A DNA stretch of 64,000 nucleotides from assembly GCA_019973155.2 (NCBI GenBank), contig BPQB01000019.1, positions 248,001 through 312,000 of the forward strand, read 5' to 3'. Positions within the stretch are counted from its first letter, which is position 1, and every line of letters starts with the position of its first letter. The translations under genes were made by a program, and so were the position numbers. This DNA comes from Phanerochaete sordida. Its lineage: Eukaryota > Basidiomycota > Agaricomycetes > Polyporales > Phanerochaetaceae. Of this stretch, positions 1 through 11,368 are shown in pieces. The notes beneath the pieces are model-generated. The model saw only the letters and a program-made list of their open reading frames with translations. It did no database searches and was not told the DNA's origin.

Positions 1-765
1 GACGACCTGCGAACCACTAGGTGTGTCAACACTCGCAACGCTTGTGGCCGATGTGACGGCGGACTCGATGGCACTGGTACTAGCAGCGCCACACGCCGCT
101 CCTGGCAAACCTGCGCTAGATGCGATCGCGCCGGCGGCGCTGGGATCGGACAGCGAGGGAGGTATGTCTAGACCGGTAGGGTTCTCGAGCGGCGGGCGAA
201 GGGGGTCAGAGTCTGGCAACACAGCGAGAGCCGCAGACCCGGGGGCGCAACTTGCAGTCGGTGCGGCCGCTTTGCGCTCGAGCAGTGACTCTTGCAGTGG
301 GGCCTTCTTGGGATCCGCTGAAGGTCCTGGCGCGGCTGATCGCGGCTTCGCGTGCAGCGCGAAGAAGTGGTGCGGTTGCACTCCATGGGACATCTGCGCC
401 AGGTAAGAATCAGCATCTCCCTCTGTATCACGAACGCTGACTCACGCTTCCCGTGCCGCTGGGTGCGATGCGCGGACGCTTCTGCTGAACATCACCTTCG
501 CGAGACGAGCCCTCGAGCTCGGCCGCAGGTTTTCGCTTGTCTCCTGCCCTCTCGCCGATGATCTCGATATCGGAACAGCCAGAGCCTTCTGGGAAAGACG
601 AGGAGGCCGTGTTTCCTGTTACGTCGAGCGACGTGCTCGGTGCTGGCGTGGAAGTGCCGGAGGCGTGTGCAGGGAGAGAGCGAGAGGCAGGAATGTGTGC
701 CAGGTAGGGATCAACCTTGAGATCCCGCAGCATGGCGTCCTGGGCATCGGGATCGAACCAATTCA
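1..765 (-). pseudogene. Possible 3' part of a transposon-split gene, low complexity
   Basis: Open minus-strand coding sequence runs from about 765 to the window edge in at least two exons. The first (about 755-450) includes WFDPDAQDAML and then a Ser/Pro/Glu-rich, disordered stretch with a basic patch (GDKRKP). The second (about 430-1) contains SYLAQMSHGVQPHHFFALHA and then an Ala/Pro/Ser-rich tail. No known domain is visible. A stop codon lies just upstream in the same frame, inside the terminal repeat of the KDZ element, and the C-terminus is outside the window. Because the DDE-transposase-like gene at 11360-14203 on the same strand runs into the other end of that element, this segment may be its displaced 3' part. 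That link is inference: the two reading frames do not join cleanly and no perfect target-site duplication is visible. Confidence 0.45.
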
Positions 766-802
766 GTTAGTGACGACCATGACCCCGACTGTATAGTCGG
801 CG
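764..802 (+). repeat. Left terminal inverted repeat of the KDZ element
   Basis: About 39 bp beginning CAGTTA. It contains the exact 10-mer ACGACCATGA shared with the right end, then a short internal palindrome (CCGACTGTATAGTCGG) that also occurs in altered form at the right end. Overall identity with the right repeat is about 80%, with one or two single-base gaps. Confidence 0.85.
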
Positions 803-1140
803 TGTCATATATGATACTCTGAGTCTCATTAGGACTACTTCAGCCAGTGTTATACCATGTAGTCGGCGTTGTAGTCATTGTCAGAGCGACACTGCAATGT
901 TGGTGATAGTACATTGTATCCTGCTTGGACATATATTCCCCGAGTACGTGTCCGACTATGAGGGGCCGGACTAAAAGTTGGCTTCATGTAGTCCCCGGCG
1001 ATGTACTACAGGTTGGCAGCATTAGTCAGTCATGTATTATTATTCTACTGACTACAAAGCCCCGAGTACATGGTATTTAAACATCTAGTCAGAGCGCAAT
1101 AGTCCGAACGTTGGAACACATAATCATCAGTCCGAGTCGA
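790..1140. repeat. Left subterminal TAGTC motif cluster
   Basis: About eleven copies of TAGTC or its complement GACTA fall in roughly 350 bp, often as GTAGTCGG or CTGACTA. Fewer than one is expected by chance. Subterminal motif clusters of this kind are typical transposase-binding regions of large DNA transposons. No coding sequence is seen here, and nothing recognisable is seen from 1140 to 1317. Confidence 0.8.
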
Positions 1141-1317
1141 GCGTGAGGTCAATATAATCAGGTGCCCGAGCCTTCCCTTTGGACGGCGCACGGTCCCTCC
1201 GCACGGTATTGCCTTCCCCTTCGAGGCGCACCACAGATCGTGTCATCCACGGTGGCCATATCAGATCGTTTCGAGAGCCTGAAGGGGTTTGCAGGTATGG
1301 TCAGATCCGATAGCGAG

Positions 1318-2342
1318 TCAAGGAATTAACGATGGCGTACTGGGAGCTATGATTCGAACTGTCTGAGGGAGTCTCCGAACCCCAAATCGCGCCCAGATAA
1401 ACTTCTGTGTCCCGTTGAAGATGTGCTCGTGGCGGAGGTCAGCGACCACGGTGATCTCCCACGACCTAGCGTGTGGACGGAACACGGCGATGTGATCAAG
1501 ACGCTTCACTTCATAGCCCTCTAGAAGAGTCTGAGCTTCTGCGACTGACTTGAGCTGCAGAGTGAGGCCGCTCGGCTCCTCGTCGTCCTAGAACAGCGCA
1601 CGGCTCAGAAAGGAGAGCCAAAATTAAAACGCTGAACACGTACCGACAGATACCCATAGACGGAGAGACGTGATTGTCCATGGGCATGGCCAGCTAGCTC
1701 ACTCGGGCCTGATTCAAGTTGCAGGGCGGAACCGATGTCTAGGAAGGGATTGGCTTCGTCGGCGTCTGCCTGGACAAAGATCGTCGAGCTGGCTGGACTG
1801 GAAGACTGCACGTCTTGCGCAGTGTTTGCTCGTCTACGAGCGGTGGTCCGAGCGCGGGTGCGAGTGGCCTGGCTGCCTGATCGCTCGAGCTGAGGTTGAA
1901 TGTTGCTTCGAGGGATGCGCGGTCGGCGAGAAGATGTGGCACGGGAGTTCTCTCGTTCTAGGGAGGCGAGCTTTGTCTCCGCGTCGTGCTGATGATCGAG
2001 CTCGTTCCTATAGTCACTGATCAGGGCCTGCAAGGCTTGGGGAAGCTGCGCCGTGATGTAGTGCAGCCGAAAGCACGATTGAGTACACTAGAATGCTGTA
2101 AGTGACACTGAAGAAGTATAGGTAAATGCTATCCCACGTACCTTTCGATACATGCGGCCATTATCTTGCGGTGCAGTGGTGGACTTATATTGCAACATAG
2201 GTGCGGTCGGTGCATTCCCCAGACATGCGGGTGGGAACGGAAGGGACGTCGGCGACACAAGAGTACTGACAAAGGTTTTCAAGCGAGCATCGCGATGTTG
2301 TTGCGACGTCAGACGTCGCTGAGGAGTGCGTGGATCCGCCAT
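1318..2342 (-). CDS. KDZ-element passenger gene 1, unknown function
   Basis: Three exons assemble cleanly: 2342-2142, 2087-1644 and 1587-1318, with introns of 54 and 56 nt (GT-AG, both in phase 0), giving about 304 residues. The chosen start reads MADPRTPQRRLTSQQH. The middle exon has a helical, charged stretch (ALISDYRNELDHQHDAETKL) and then a basic Arg/Ser/Thr-rich disordered region. The last exon looks globular (LTLQLKSVAEAQTLLEGYEV, then WEITVVADLRHEHIFNG) and ends before a TGA. I recognise no family. It lies wholly inside the KDZ element, on the same strand as passenger gene 2, about 300 bp downstream of it. It could be an accessory transposition protein or a captured host gene. Confidence 0.65.
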
Positions 2343-2644
2343 GAGGCTTCGGTGGCGATGGCGAGATGGTAGAGGAGGGAAGGATATTCCTACTAAGTGA
2401 GATGTCAGCACGGTATTTTAGACAGGGATACCTCGAGCACCCACCTGGTGCAAAGCCTCCGGGAAACAAAGCCCCGTCAGTGGCCCTCAAAGAGTAGTCG
2501 AAGCGCGCAATTATCTTCATCAAAGACCAGGACAAAGCACGCTGCAGAGCTCAGACAAAGAGGCAGCACAAGCACAGCGTATTCGGGGTGAGGAATATAT
2601 GATTGCAGCGGCATCAGCAAAGACATGCTCATCCTACAGTCTAC

Positions 2645-4720
2645 CTAGCGACGGACTCCAGATTTCTTCTGCTTCTTCGGGATAGTGGTACTAGGATGAC
2701 GCAGCGTCAGCGCATGGGCCGGTGTTAACAAAAGACACATGAGCTCACTTGTCTGGAGCACCGCTAGCCCTTTTTCCAAGGCTGCTCTTCGCGACCACCG
2801 CAGCGGCAGTAGTCCTTGTCTGCCGCTTGGTCGTCAGGGCCGCCAGCTCTCCCTCAACCTTGCGATCCTGGCGTGTCTTTCGCGGACTCAGTGGCCCGGG
2901 TGGCAGGACGGTGCCTGCGGCAGATGCAGCCTTGCGGCCTGAGCATAATGTCAGCATGAGCCTCGCAACAATAATCGATGCTTGAACATACCTCTTGGAG
3001 GTTTGTTGCCCGCCACCGGCTGCTGGGACTGTGGTACACCGTCCTGTGAGGGCGTGATGGATAGAAGTGGCGGGGCCGGCGCGCGATCTCCTGACGCGCT
3101 CTGCTGAGGCTGTTCGCGCGGTGATACGGGCGTGGGGATGGCAGTCAGCGCGACCCCAGACGGGGAGAGATCTTTCCGGGCTTCGGTGGCGTTGGGATCA
3201 ACGTGAGATGGCAGAAGCTGGTCGTCGGCGAGAGCGGCTGGCAAGACAGTGTCATCGGAGATTACGCTGGCGAGTGGAGGCAAAGAGAGGGGTGGGCAAG
3301 TGGTAGATTGGCCGGATGTTGTCGTGATCGAACTGTCTTCTGTCTCGGCACGAAGCAGGCATCCAGGAGCAGGGTTTTCGTCCAGTATGCCAGAGAGTTG
3401 CTGCGGGGATAGTGCTGATGGAGGTGAGCGCTGAGCAGGCGATGCCGCCGAGGGAGTGCGCTGCAGAGGCGATGTCTGCAGCGGAGAGCGCTGGAGAGGT
3501 GATGTCGGCGAGGGAGCGGGCTGTGTATGTGATGTCGGCGCAGGGGAACCCTGGGGGGCTTGATCTCGACTGGTGGGGGATCCAGGGCTCGGAACGATAG
3601 GACTCGGGGCGTGGGAGGGCAGCGATGAGGCTGGGGACGACTGTGTAGCTGGCTCCATGATCCCGCCCTCGGGATCGTAGGCCCTGACACGCTTCAGGTG
3701 CTGGTCGAAGGCGTCGAGTATTCCAAAGCCAGGGTGTCGGCTCTTCTGGACGTCTTGACCAAAGTCGTTTTCCTCTCCTGCGCGGTTGGTCATGCTACAC
3801 AGCGAGAAGATCAGGGCGGAGTTCATAGAAATCGGGGGATATGCTCACATGTACTTCTTCCATGACCCGTTTCCAGCCTGCCCGCCAAACATTATGAAGA
3901 TCTCAGTGTTCGTCTGAGACGCGATCTTCGTGATGAAGGTGTGGATCGTGTATTCAAGGTCATTGAATGTCCTATGGCGGCAGTCAGAGAGTGTCTGTAC
4001 CCGAATCACACGAGAATCACATACTTGTTGCGATGGCGCGGACTCATCAGATCTTCGTCCTGCTCCTCAGTCTCCTGTTGTGCCTTCTGCTGACGGCGTT
4101 CTGCCGCCTTCGCGTCCTTGTCGTCCTGAGAGCGGCGGTAGTAATACTCGCGCCGTGGATCGCTCTTGAGTGCATCTGCAAAGGCCGTGTTGACTCGAGT
4201 GGTGATGGTAGCCCAGTCTCTCTTGATATCCAGGCCGTCCTGGATAGCAGTCTCTCTCGCCGCCGCGGCGATCTGTGGATTCTCCGACTTGAACAGGTCG
4301 AGCGCACTCTTCGCGCGCCCCACCTTTGGCTCAGCTGGATACTCTTTGAGCGCGATGTAGGACGGCGGCGCTTGAGAAGTGCCGGTATACTTCGCCCAAT
4401 GGTTTTGTATCCAATCCGAGCATCTCTGGTATGCCAAACAACATGTGAGAAGCACAGCAAAAGATCGTGCACATGAATCGCACCTTGGGGCGTTTCCCTC
4501 GACGGTCTGCGCATTCCTCTGGGCTCTCCATGCGCTGGAATCTCCCCCTCTTGGTTATAGCCAGTGGTTCCGCAGCTCCAGGGAACTCTGCGACGAACTC
4601 TGCAGCGACCGCGTCCGCGTACTTCTTCAAGTTGGGAGGGCGAGCGGCTCCATCTTGACGAATGCGTTGAACAAGCCAGTCTTGCTCAGTAGGACTCTCG
4701 AACCAGGATTTCGCTGGCAT
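2645..4720 (-). CDS. KDZ-element passenger gene 2, basidiomycete family of unknown function
   Basis: Six exons give about 600 residues. Exon 1 starts MPAKSWFESPTEQDWLVQRI and continues NLKKYADAVAAEFVAEFPG. Exon 2 has an amphipathic charged region (SALDLFKSENPQIAAAARET) with YYYRRSQDDKDAKAAERRQ. A short exon near 3968-3846 reads DLEYTIHTFITKIASQTNTE and then IFIMFGG. Next comes a long Ser/Pro-rich stretch with many SP dipeptides and repeats of the form LQRSPLQTSPLQRTP. A basic C-terminus (TTIPKKQKKSGVRR) ends at TAG 2645-2647. The pattern (KYADAV-type N-terminus, a TG/TNTE-type beta segment followed by GG, a long disordered tail) resembles a large basidiomycete family of unknown function that I know from memory only. 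The basic tail suggests nuclear localisation. Introns are about 50-60 nt. Confidence 0.7.
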
Positions 4721-7358
4721 GGTGGGGAGCGAAGTGAGACGATGGGTAAGCTTGAATTCTTGTGAACGAGAGCAGGCAGACTGACCTTAAGTACTCCTGG
4801 GGCTACTGGGGGCCACATAGAATAGCGTTGATGATTGGTTTGTGGAGGTCGACAAAGCCATGGCCCAGCGGACAAAGCCTGGGTCGTGTTTGATGGGGCT
4901 GAGGCAAAGAATATTGGCGAGAAGTGCTCAAAGGTACAAGACAAAGAGAACGCCTGCGCCTACGCACTGTGGCCCTGCATAAACCCTAACCCTACTCAAA
5001 ATCCACGAGCATCGTTCGCTTCGGACAAATCAATGAAAGAGCTATTCCCTACCGGTTCTATGAGGCTTATCCGCACGAATCAGTAGTTCAGCAAAATTAC
5101 AGAAACCTGTCTCCTGGTTCCAGACTGTAGTGCACTGCACGCCACACTTGCCTCGGTGAGGGGTTCTCCGGGTCTGGGTGCCAGGGGTCGCATGATGTCA
5201 TGGCAGACTTCAACGAAGGCGTCGTTGAATGCTTCCGGCTAGGATGTCATGACACGGCCAGTCTAAACGCAAAGCGAGAGCAACTTGGTCGAAGTCAGCG
5301 TCATAAGTAAGGCACTTATGGGGCACACACTGTATTTACATGTCTCGAGGCTCATATCCACTTGTGCTAACATGATAGTAGGGCCGAACGACTAAAATTG
5401 CCTCCGCAGATATTGTCAGTGTCAACCGGCGAGGCAAGGTCGAGAACACGCCTGCGCGGAAGCGTTCCGAGGCCACGCGCCTCGACGATATGTGGAACGC
5501 GGAGCACGCGAATCTCTAGCCCATCAAGGACGACAATGAGTGTCCCGAGCACGCACCCCATGAGCTCGACGTCGTACAGCGCGAAGGTCAGTACGAGCCC
5601 CGTGACTCAGCGTCATTTCGCCATCGTCCCCAAGCTCGGGAAACAGCTCCCGCAGGCGAGCGCGTACCGAAGGAGAACGGCAATGTTGTGCTCACCATGC
5701 TGCGCAACCACGGTCTCGTGGTAGCAGAAGCGAGGGTGAGTGTCAGCAGCTTCTTAGCAAGCACGACGTGTGCTTACATACACTGCTTCAACGCTCCTTG
5801 ACGAACGCGTGCCTGGCCTGTCGAAAGTACCATCGGCGCTATGGACAGCACCACAGCCTAGGCACTGCTCTCCGAACGCAGACGCATCTCCGTCCCAGGC
5901 GTTCTCGGGTGCACGGCTCTTGGAGGCGAAGACGCAGTCGACAGCGGCACCGCGTAGGTTGCACAAATCTCGGATTGGTGGAAATGACAGCGGGCCTAGG
6001 CAGTCTCTCGGACAGCAGCACGTGCGAACATGGACGTGCCCCGCCAGGTACCGCTCCAAGTCACTTTCGCCCAGAACAGCGGCTGTCGGTTGTCGCGGAG
6101 ACTTGTGTAGCGTGCCCATGCACGCCCGGGCACTGCAGCAAAACGCGCGCCGCGCTCACGCCGGACGGCGATCTATCATCCCTGCGCAGGCTCGCGGTGC
6201 TCAACGTCCGCGCGGCCGCTGAACGGCCCGGCGCGGACCTTACGCAAAAGATGCGCGGTGCGTGCGCTCACAAGATGCACAATGAAATTGCCAGCATTTT
6301 GGCGGTGGCTGCGCCGAGGGCGCCGAGATGGATGTCGAGGGCTTCTAATCCTGCCCCACATGCGCTGACGTGCATGTCCTTCTAGAATATCTCTGGGGGG
6401 CGTCTGAGGTGGGACGGGGCGGAGCGGAGCAGGAAGCGAGGAGGGTGCACAAGTGCTGCAGGACCGACGTCGACACAATGCGTGAAATACCCTGGTCTCG
6501 ACCACGGTGCACATAGATATAGAATTAACAACAGCAGCAGCAACGGTGAGAGCCTGTGTTTGCTGCTTCTCCGTGGTGCGTGCTGACGGCCGTGTTTGTT
6601 CAGGAACATCGCCGCTCTCTTTTGCTGGCGCTGCAGTGTCGGATCACGCAGACAAGCTGGCCGCAACAGGACCGGCCTCGCCCTCGTCGCATATGGGCGG
6701 GACATACGACCAGCGGGCCGGCGACGATAAGTGTAATGAATCGGACACAGCGCATATGTCATGGCTGATTGTGAGACAGGTGCTGATGTGCTCCAGGCAA
6801 ATCGTCGACATGCGGAGCAAAGCCTTGGCTGCAGTAGGCCTCAGCGCAGTCTTGCGCGGGTCACTGTATGCTGCTCCGCGCTGAGTCACCCGACTTCTTC
6901 ACCAGATCCTCAAACACGCCCGCCTGCTCTCTGCTGGCACGACCCGCCGTGGAACGTCACAGCACTCCGGCCAGTCGACTGCCGCCCGGCTCCTGCAAAA
7001 TGCTATAAGTCGTCGTCTCCCGCCGCCCACTCATCGTGCAACCCGGCCAGTGCAAAACGCTCCATCGCAAACATTTCATGCACGGCCAATTGCACGAGCT
7101 GCTCTCGTTTCATTTGATCGTGCGACGTACTGCCACTCGGCGCACAGCCAAGCTCTATGTCCTGCGGTACGAGACACACGTTGTTGTATGACACTTTCCA
7201 TAGCAACATAATGACAATGTCTCAGTTTGATATCTGCGCTTTGTCAGGGTGTCAAACCAGCTCAGCAATAACCTTTGCAACTGAAGCTACAGCGGCCACA
7301 CATTTTGCGAACTTCTCTCCTCACGTAGCTCACCACACCTTCGCTGCACTACGCCCGT
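4721..7358. other. Interior of KDZ element without a supported gene
   Basis: No complete gene is supported in this 2.6 kb stretch. Plus-strand 5395-5735 reads like coding sequence (DIVSVNRRGKVENTPARKRS ... VVLTMLRNHGLVVAEA) but has an in-frame TAG near 5517, so it may be a decayed exon. Short open frames near 5140-5240 (minus) and 5770-6220 lack convincing splice structure or motifs. Confidence 0.5.
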
Positions 7359-10300
7359 ATGGGCAAACGCCGCACATTCAAGCTGACCGGGGGCCTTACA
7401 GTTCCCGGTGACGGAGTTCCCACCTACAGCACTGGGCCATCAGGAAATCAACAGGTGGCCTTCCTGACACCTACAAAACCGCCACCGCCACAGTTCGTGC
7501 ACGATAAGTCACCTCCGCTGCCCAGCCTGTTGACAGCAATCCACGCCACTGGTTCGATCTCTGAGCCGCAATCATCGCCTCCCGCAGTTTCACATGAGCA
7601 AGAAGAGGCTGCTGGGCAGACAGGAGCTACAGCAGGCGGAGACTCAGATGGCGCGGTAAATGAGGCCACAGAAGAGCAGGCAAAGGTGAACAACACAAAG
7701 GTGCGCAATCTCTGCTGTCACCTGTGGTGCCATGCTTACTGCGCTCGGGTAGCCGCCTCATGTCACTACGGAGACGTTCATCACGAGATGGGCGCAGCGG
7801 CTTCTCGATATCATGCGTGAACGTGAAACAGACCCGCACATAGGCTCGCCATGCTTTGAGTGCGAGTCCACGGAAAGACCGGCCACATACAGATGCTCTG
7901 ATTGTATTGGCCCACCGCTTCTTTGCAAGGACTGCACTCTCAGAACACACCGCTGGTCACCTTTTCACCGCATCAAATTCTGGAATGGTCGCCACTTCGA
8001 GAAGGTCACCCTTGCAAGTCTCGGCTTTGTTCTACGGCTCGGGCACTTCAGCAAGCCGTGCCCTTCCGTTCGCCAGAGTCAGCGCGACACCAAGACATCC
8101 CGGCTGACCGTTGTGCACACCTCAGGGATTCAGGAGGTCTCCGTCCAGTACTGCGAGTGCCCGAACCCTCCTGCGCCGCCGCAGGACAAACCTCTGCAGC
8201 TTTGGTCTATTGGACTCTGGCCAGCAACATACGAACGCACGCGCACCGTCTTCTCATATGATTCCCTCCACCACTTCTACCACCTCTCTATGCAGTCAAA
8301 GGTCTCTGCATACGACTACATCGGAACTTTACGCCGCCTCACGGACAACGCATCCTCTCCCGAGGTCAAGGTAAATATCTTTCGTGTGACGACTCAGTTT
8401 CGTACTGCTCAATCTCACGGGCGCGCGTTCAGGACCGATACCGAGAATTTATGACAGCATCCCGACAGTTCAGCTATCTGCGGCTCCTCAAATGGTTTGG
8501 ACTCAACGTCATGAAGCGGCTGAAGGAGGGGTGCCTTGCGCTTTTATGCCCTGCATGTCCGCAGCCCGGTATCAACATGGATCCTGACTGGGAGTCTCGT
8601 CCTCCGGAGGACTGGTGAGCTATCTTATGCCGAGGAATTTTGCGCATACAGTGCTGATTTAATGCACAGGTATATCGATGCGCTGCAGTACGCAAAGGAT
8701 GGGAACTTCAGCATCAACCAACACGACAAGAAGATGGACCACAAAGACTTTGCGCTCACGGACGGAGCGGCGTACTATGTTGCAAATGAAGAATACAATA
8801 CCTTCCTGAAGGCGGTGGAACAGATCCCAGAATGCGAAGAAGAGGTACGCCAATACGCTAGTAGCACGAGACCCTACTCTGTCACTAATACAGCCCAGAC
8901 TGGCATCTGCAGTGATTTCAAAGCTGGATCGACACGCAAATACGACGGCAAGCTCCGCTCAGGGCAAATGGGGCTAAACTGCTCCCGCCACGATATGGTG
9001 CTGCCATGCGGGACAGTCGACCTTGTGAAGGGCGAACGGTACGTCTATTACTATGCTCTCCACATCCTATGAGATCGCGACTCATTCGAGCTGGGTTGTA
9101 GCTATGCAAACGTCGACTACGCAGAGATCAGCGGCCTTCGACGATGGATGGGCCTCAAGTTATTCGTGTCATCTTACGACATTAATTGCAAGCACGGACT
9201 GTACTGGACGACGCGACTGCTAGAGATGGTCAAGATCATGGGCACCAACTTTGTCTCACTTGTGTGGCCACAAATCCGCCGCTGTGTGCCGAAGTTCCAC
9301 CTCCCCGCACACACCGGTTCATGTCGGTGGCTCAACTCGTTCTGGTTCATGCCCGGCGGCGGAATGACCGACGGCGAGTCTCCGGAGCGTCGGTGGTCAG
9401 TGCTAATAGCTATCGCTCGCTCAGTACGAGAGATGGGTAGCGCACATCGGCAGGATGTCTTAAATGCCCATTATTCTGATTTTAATTTCCAGAAGCTCCT
9501 TCGTCTCGGTGAGCAATATTTAGCGTGCTTATTCTCGTGTCTGGGCTTACACGGAGTTCGTTGGTACTTCTTAGCGCGTCGGCTTGCCAAGAAACTGAAG
9601 GACGCACTCACATTCTCCGCGGAGAAGGCAGAAGAACTGGCCGAGCTCGAGGAGTCTCTCCGTCGGAAAGGGCTGCCATTGGACGCCTGGAAACAGCAGG
9701 AGGCCGAGTTCATCAAGTCGGTTATCAAGCCGGATGCGAAGAGTACCATCAAGCGCAGCCCGTACCAGCCAATGGCGGACACAGGTGCGTCCCGGACGAA
9801 TCTAATGTTGATGCTCTTTTGATCTCGGTCGTCTCTCTCAGCTCCAACAACAAAGCAAGCCCTCGCTGAATTGAGCCGTGGAACGAAGCGCACTCACGAC
9901 GAGGTGGAGAACTCGATGCTGGCAGGCTACGCTATGCTGGTAAAGGACGCATTTGACCTTGAGGACCAACAGTATGTGCCGTGACCCTTCTCTAATTGTT
10001 GTGCCATGACCTGAATTGTGCCCGTACCAGGGAAGCATTGCGCACACGTCTAAAAGCAGACAAAAGAGCAGCAGATGCGGATGATCTTGGCGACGACCCA
10101 GAGATCGAAGATCAGCGCCTTAAGCTGGAGAAGAAGATCGCCTCGTGGCATGCAGCTCATGGCTGCGTTGCGGGCCAAGTCCTCGTTGACCTACGCGAGC
10201 GCTTTCCCAAGATCGAGTGGCCTGAACGTCGACCAACGAATCCAGAATGCGAGACACTCCCACTTCCTTCTAATCTACCCCTGGTTGCGCAGCGGTTGCC

Positions 10301-11095
10301 TGAGGTGAAGTATATGCTAGACGTTGAGCGAAAGCTCCGGGCAGCCCTCGCGAACGACACTCTTCGCGAGATACGCCACAAGGTCGGCCTTACGGCCTTC
10401 TTGTGGAAATCCACTGCGGGTCAACATGGGCAAGCGTCGAAGACGCGCAACAGCAAAGCCCTCAAAGGCGTGCACGACCGGATTAAGGAACTGCGCCTGC
10501 TCTATAACCGCACTCGCGATAAGCTTATTGTCCTCGGCGAGCCACGAGACAGCCGCAATTATCGTCCTCTAACCGAGCATGACTGCCGCCCCATGGTCAT
10601 CGAGCACCGCCAGGAGAAGGCAGGTAGCAGCCGGAAACCAGGATCGTCGTGGCTTTGGAGAGATGATGTCTACGTCGAAGACATGTCGAAGTGGCAAATC
10701 GAAGGTAAGCATGCATGTTTCGGCTTAGGTATACATCATATTGTATCTGACAAGGATATAGAGTCCAGGATCCTATGGTTCCGGACAAGTGCGCTCGCCA
10801 CTCGTTGGCGCGAAGAGGTCCGCATTGTCGAGGAGGAAATAAAGCGTACGCAGCGCTTCTTCCACTTCTATTACATGCGGTGGTACGATCTTTCGAACTG
10901 TACGGCCAGTAGCCTGCTAGAGCGGGGTACAGCAGCGTTCGCGGCACGGTAACGTCTGTTCATCAGTATTGCGTGGGTACACAGCTCACGTCTTGTACTG
11001 TTAGGCAAGCCTCATTTTTCGATCGCCTTTTGCGGGATGCGCAGGCCGTCTTTCCATCTGACTTGGTGCTCAAGTTTAATGCGGTCGTGCTCTAA
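7359..11095 (+). CDS. KDZ transposase with CxC2-type cysteine cluster
   Basis: About ten short introns separate exons that read in frame from MGKRRTFKLTGGL to a TAA at 11093-11095. The N-terminus is disordered and Pro/Ser-rich. Around 7850-7990 lies a cysteine cluster, CFECESTERPATYRCSDC followed by LLCKDCTLRTHRWSPFHRI, as in the CxC2 domain that precedes KDZ transposase domains. The catalytic domain follows: CPACPQPGINMDPDW, DGNFSINQHDKKMD, CSRHDMVLPCGTVDL, KGERYANVDYAEISGLR, SYDINCK, RCVPKFHLPAHTGSC and GGGMTDGESPERRWS. The Asp of SYDIN and the Glu of DGESPER are likely members of the acidic catalytic set. The C-terminal third is charged and helical. The last exon (QASFFDRLLRDAQAVFPSD) follows an intron starting at 10949. 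No disrupting stop is seen in the assembled model, so the enzyme may be functional; it should act on the flanking TIRs. Confidence 0.88.
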
Positions 11096-11099
11096 GTAG

Positions 11100-11350
11100 A
11101 ACACAGCCTAGGTCACCGCTCTTATACTCTACCATGTACGGATAGTAGCCCGTCTTAGGTTGTTGAATCGATCTAGTCCGCCATCGTAGTCAGTGCGCTA
11201 GTCGGGCCATGTAGTCGATGTTGATAGATGAGCTCAATTATAATCTTCATATACTAAACTCAATGCAGTCAGGGCGTTGTAGATCGACTGACTTAGTCGG
11301 GATGTAGTCAGCGGGCTACGTACTACGCGCCTGACTAAATAGTCAGGATC
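11100..11350. repeat. Right subterminal TAGTC motif cluster
   Basis: About nine TAGTC/GACTA copies in 250 bp (for example CGTAGTCAGTGCGCTAGTCG and CTGACTAAATAGTCAGG), mirroring the left subterminal zone. It lies between the transposase stop and the right terminal repeat. Confidence 0.8.
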
Positions 11351-11368
11351 ATGGTCGTTGCTTAACTG
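11329..11368 (-). repeat. Right terminal inverted repeat of the KDZ element
   Basis: Read on the minus strand this starts CAGTTAAGCAACGACCATGA and continues to the palindromic CTGACTATTTAGTCAGG. It matches the left repeat at about 80% of positions. The minus-strand coding sequence that enters from the right ends in a stop codon within it (11349-11351). Confidence 0.85.

Larger units (their letters stand above)
764..11368 (+). mobile_element. KDZ-superfamily DNA transposon, about 10.6 kb
   Basis: The element is bounded by imperfect terminal inverted repeats that start CAGTTAGTGACGACCATGAC on the left and, reverse-complemented, CAGTTAAGCAACGACCATGA on the right. Inside each end lies a 250-370 bp zone crowded with TAGTC/GACTA motifs. 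It carries a KDZ transposase on the plus strand (7359-11095) and two minus-strand genes (1318-2342 and 2645-4720). KDZ elements (Kyakuja-Dileera-Zisupton) are known to be expanded in basidiomycetes and are often large, with passenger genes. The flanks match only approximately (left ACCAATT, right ACCATTG), so the exact ends or the duplication may have decayed. The TIRs are roughly 80% identical, which suggests the element is not brand new, although the transposase frame still looks intact. Confidence 0.8.

Noticed and set aside
6382..7209. Several overlapping frames of 80-126 codons near 6.4-7.2 kb
   Set aside because: No consistent splicing, no conserved motif, and overlapping frames of equal length on both strands.
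4721..7358. A TET/JBP dioxygenase gene, known to travel with some fungal KDZ elements
   Set aside because: I looked for the HxD...H metal-binding pattern and surrounding sequence on both strands and found no convincing candidate.
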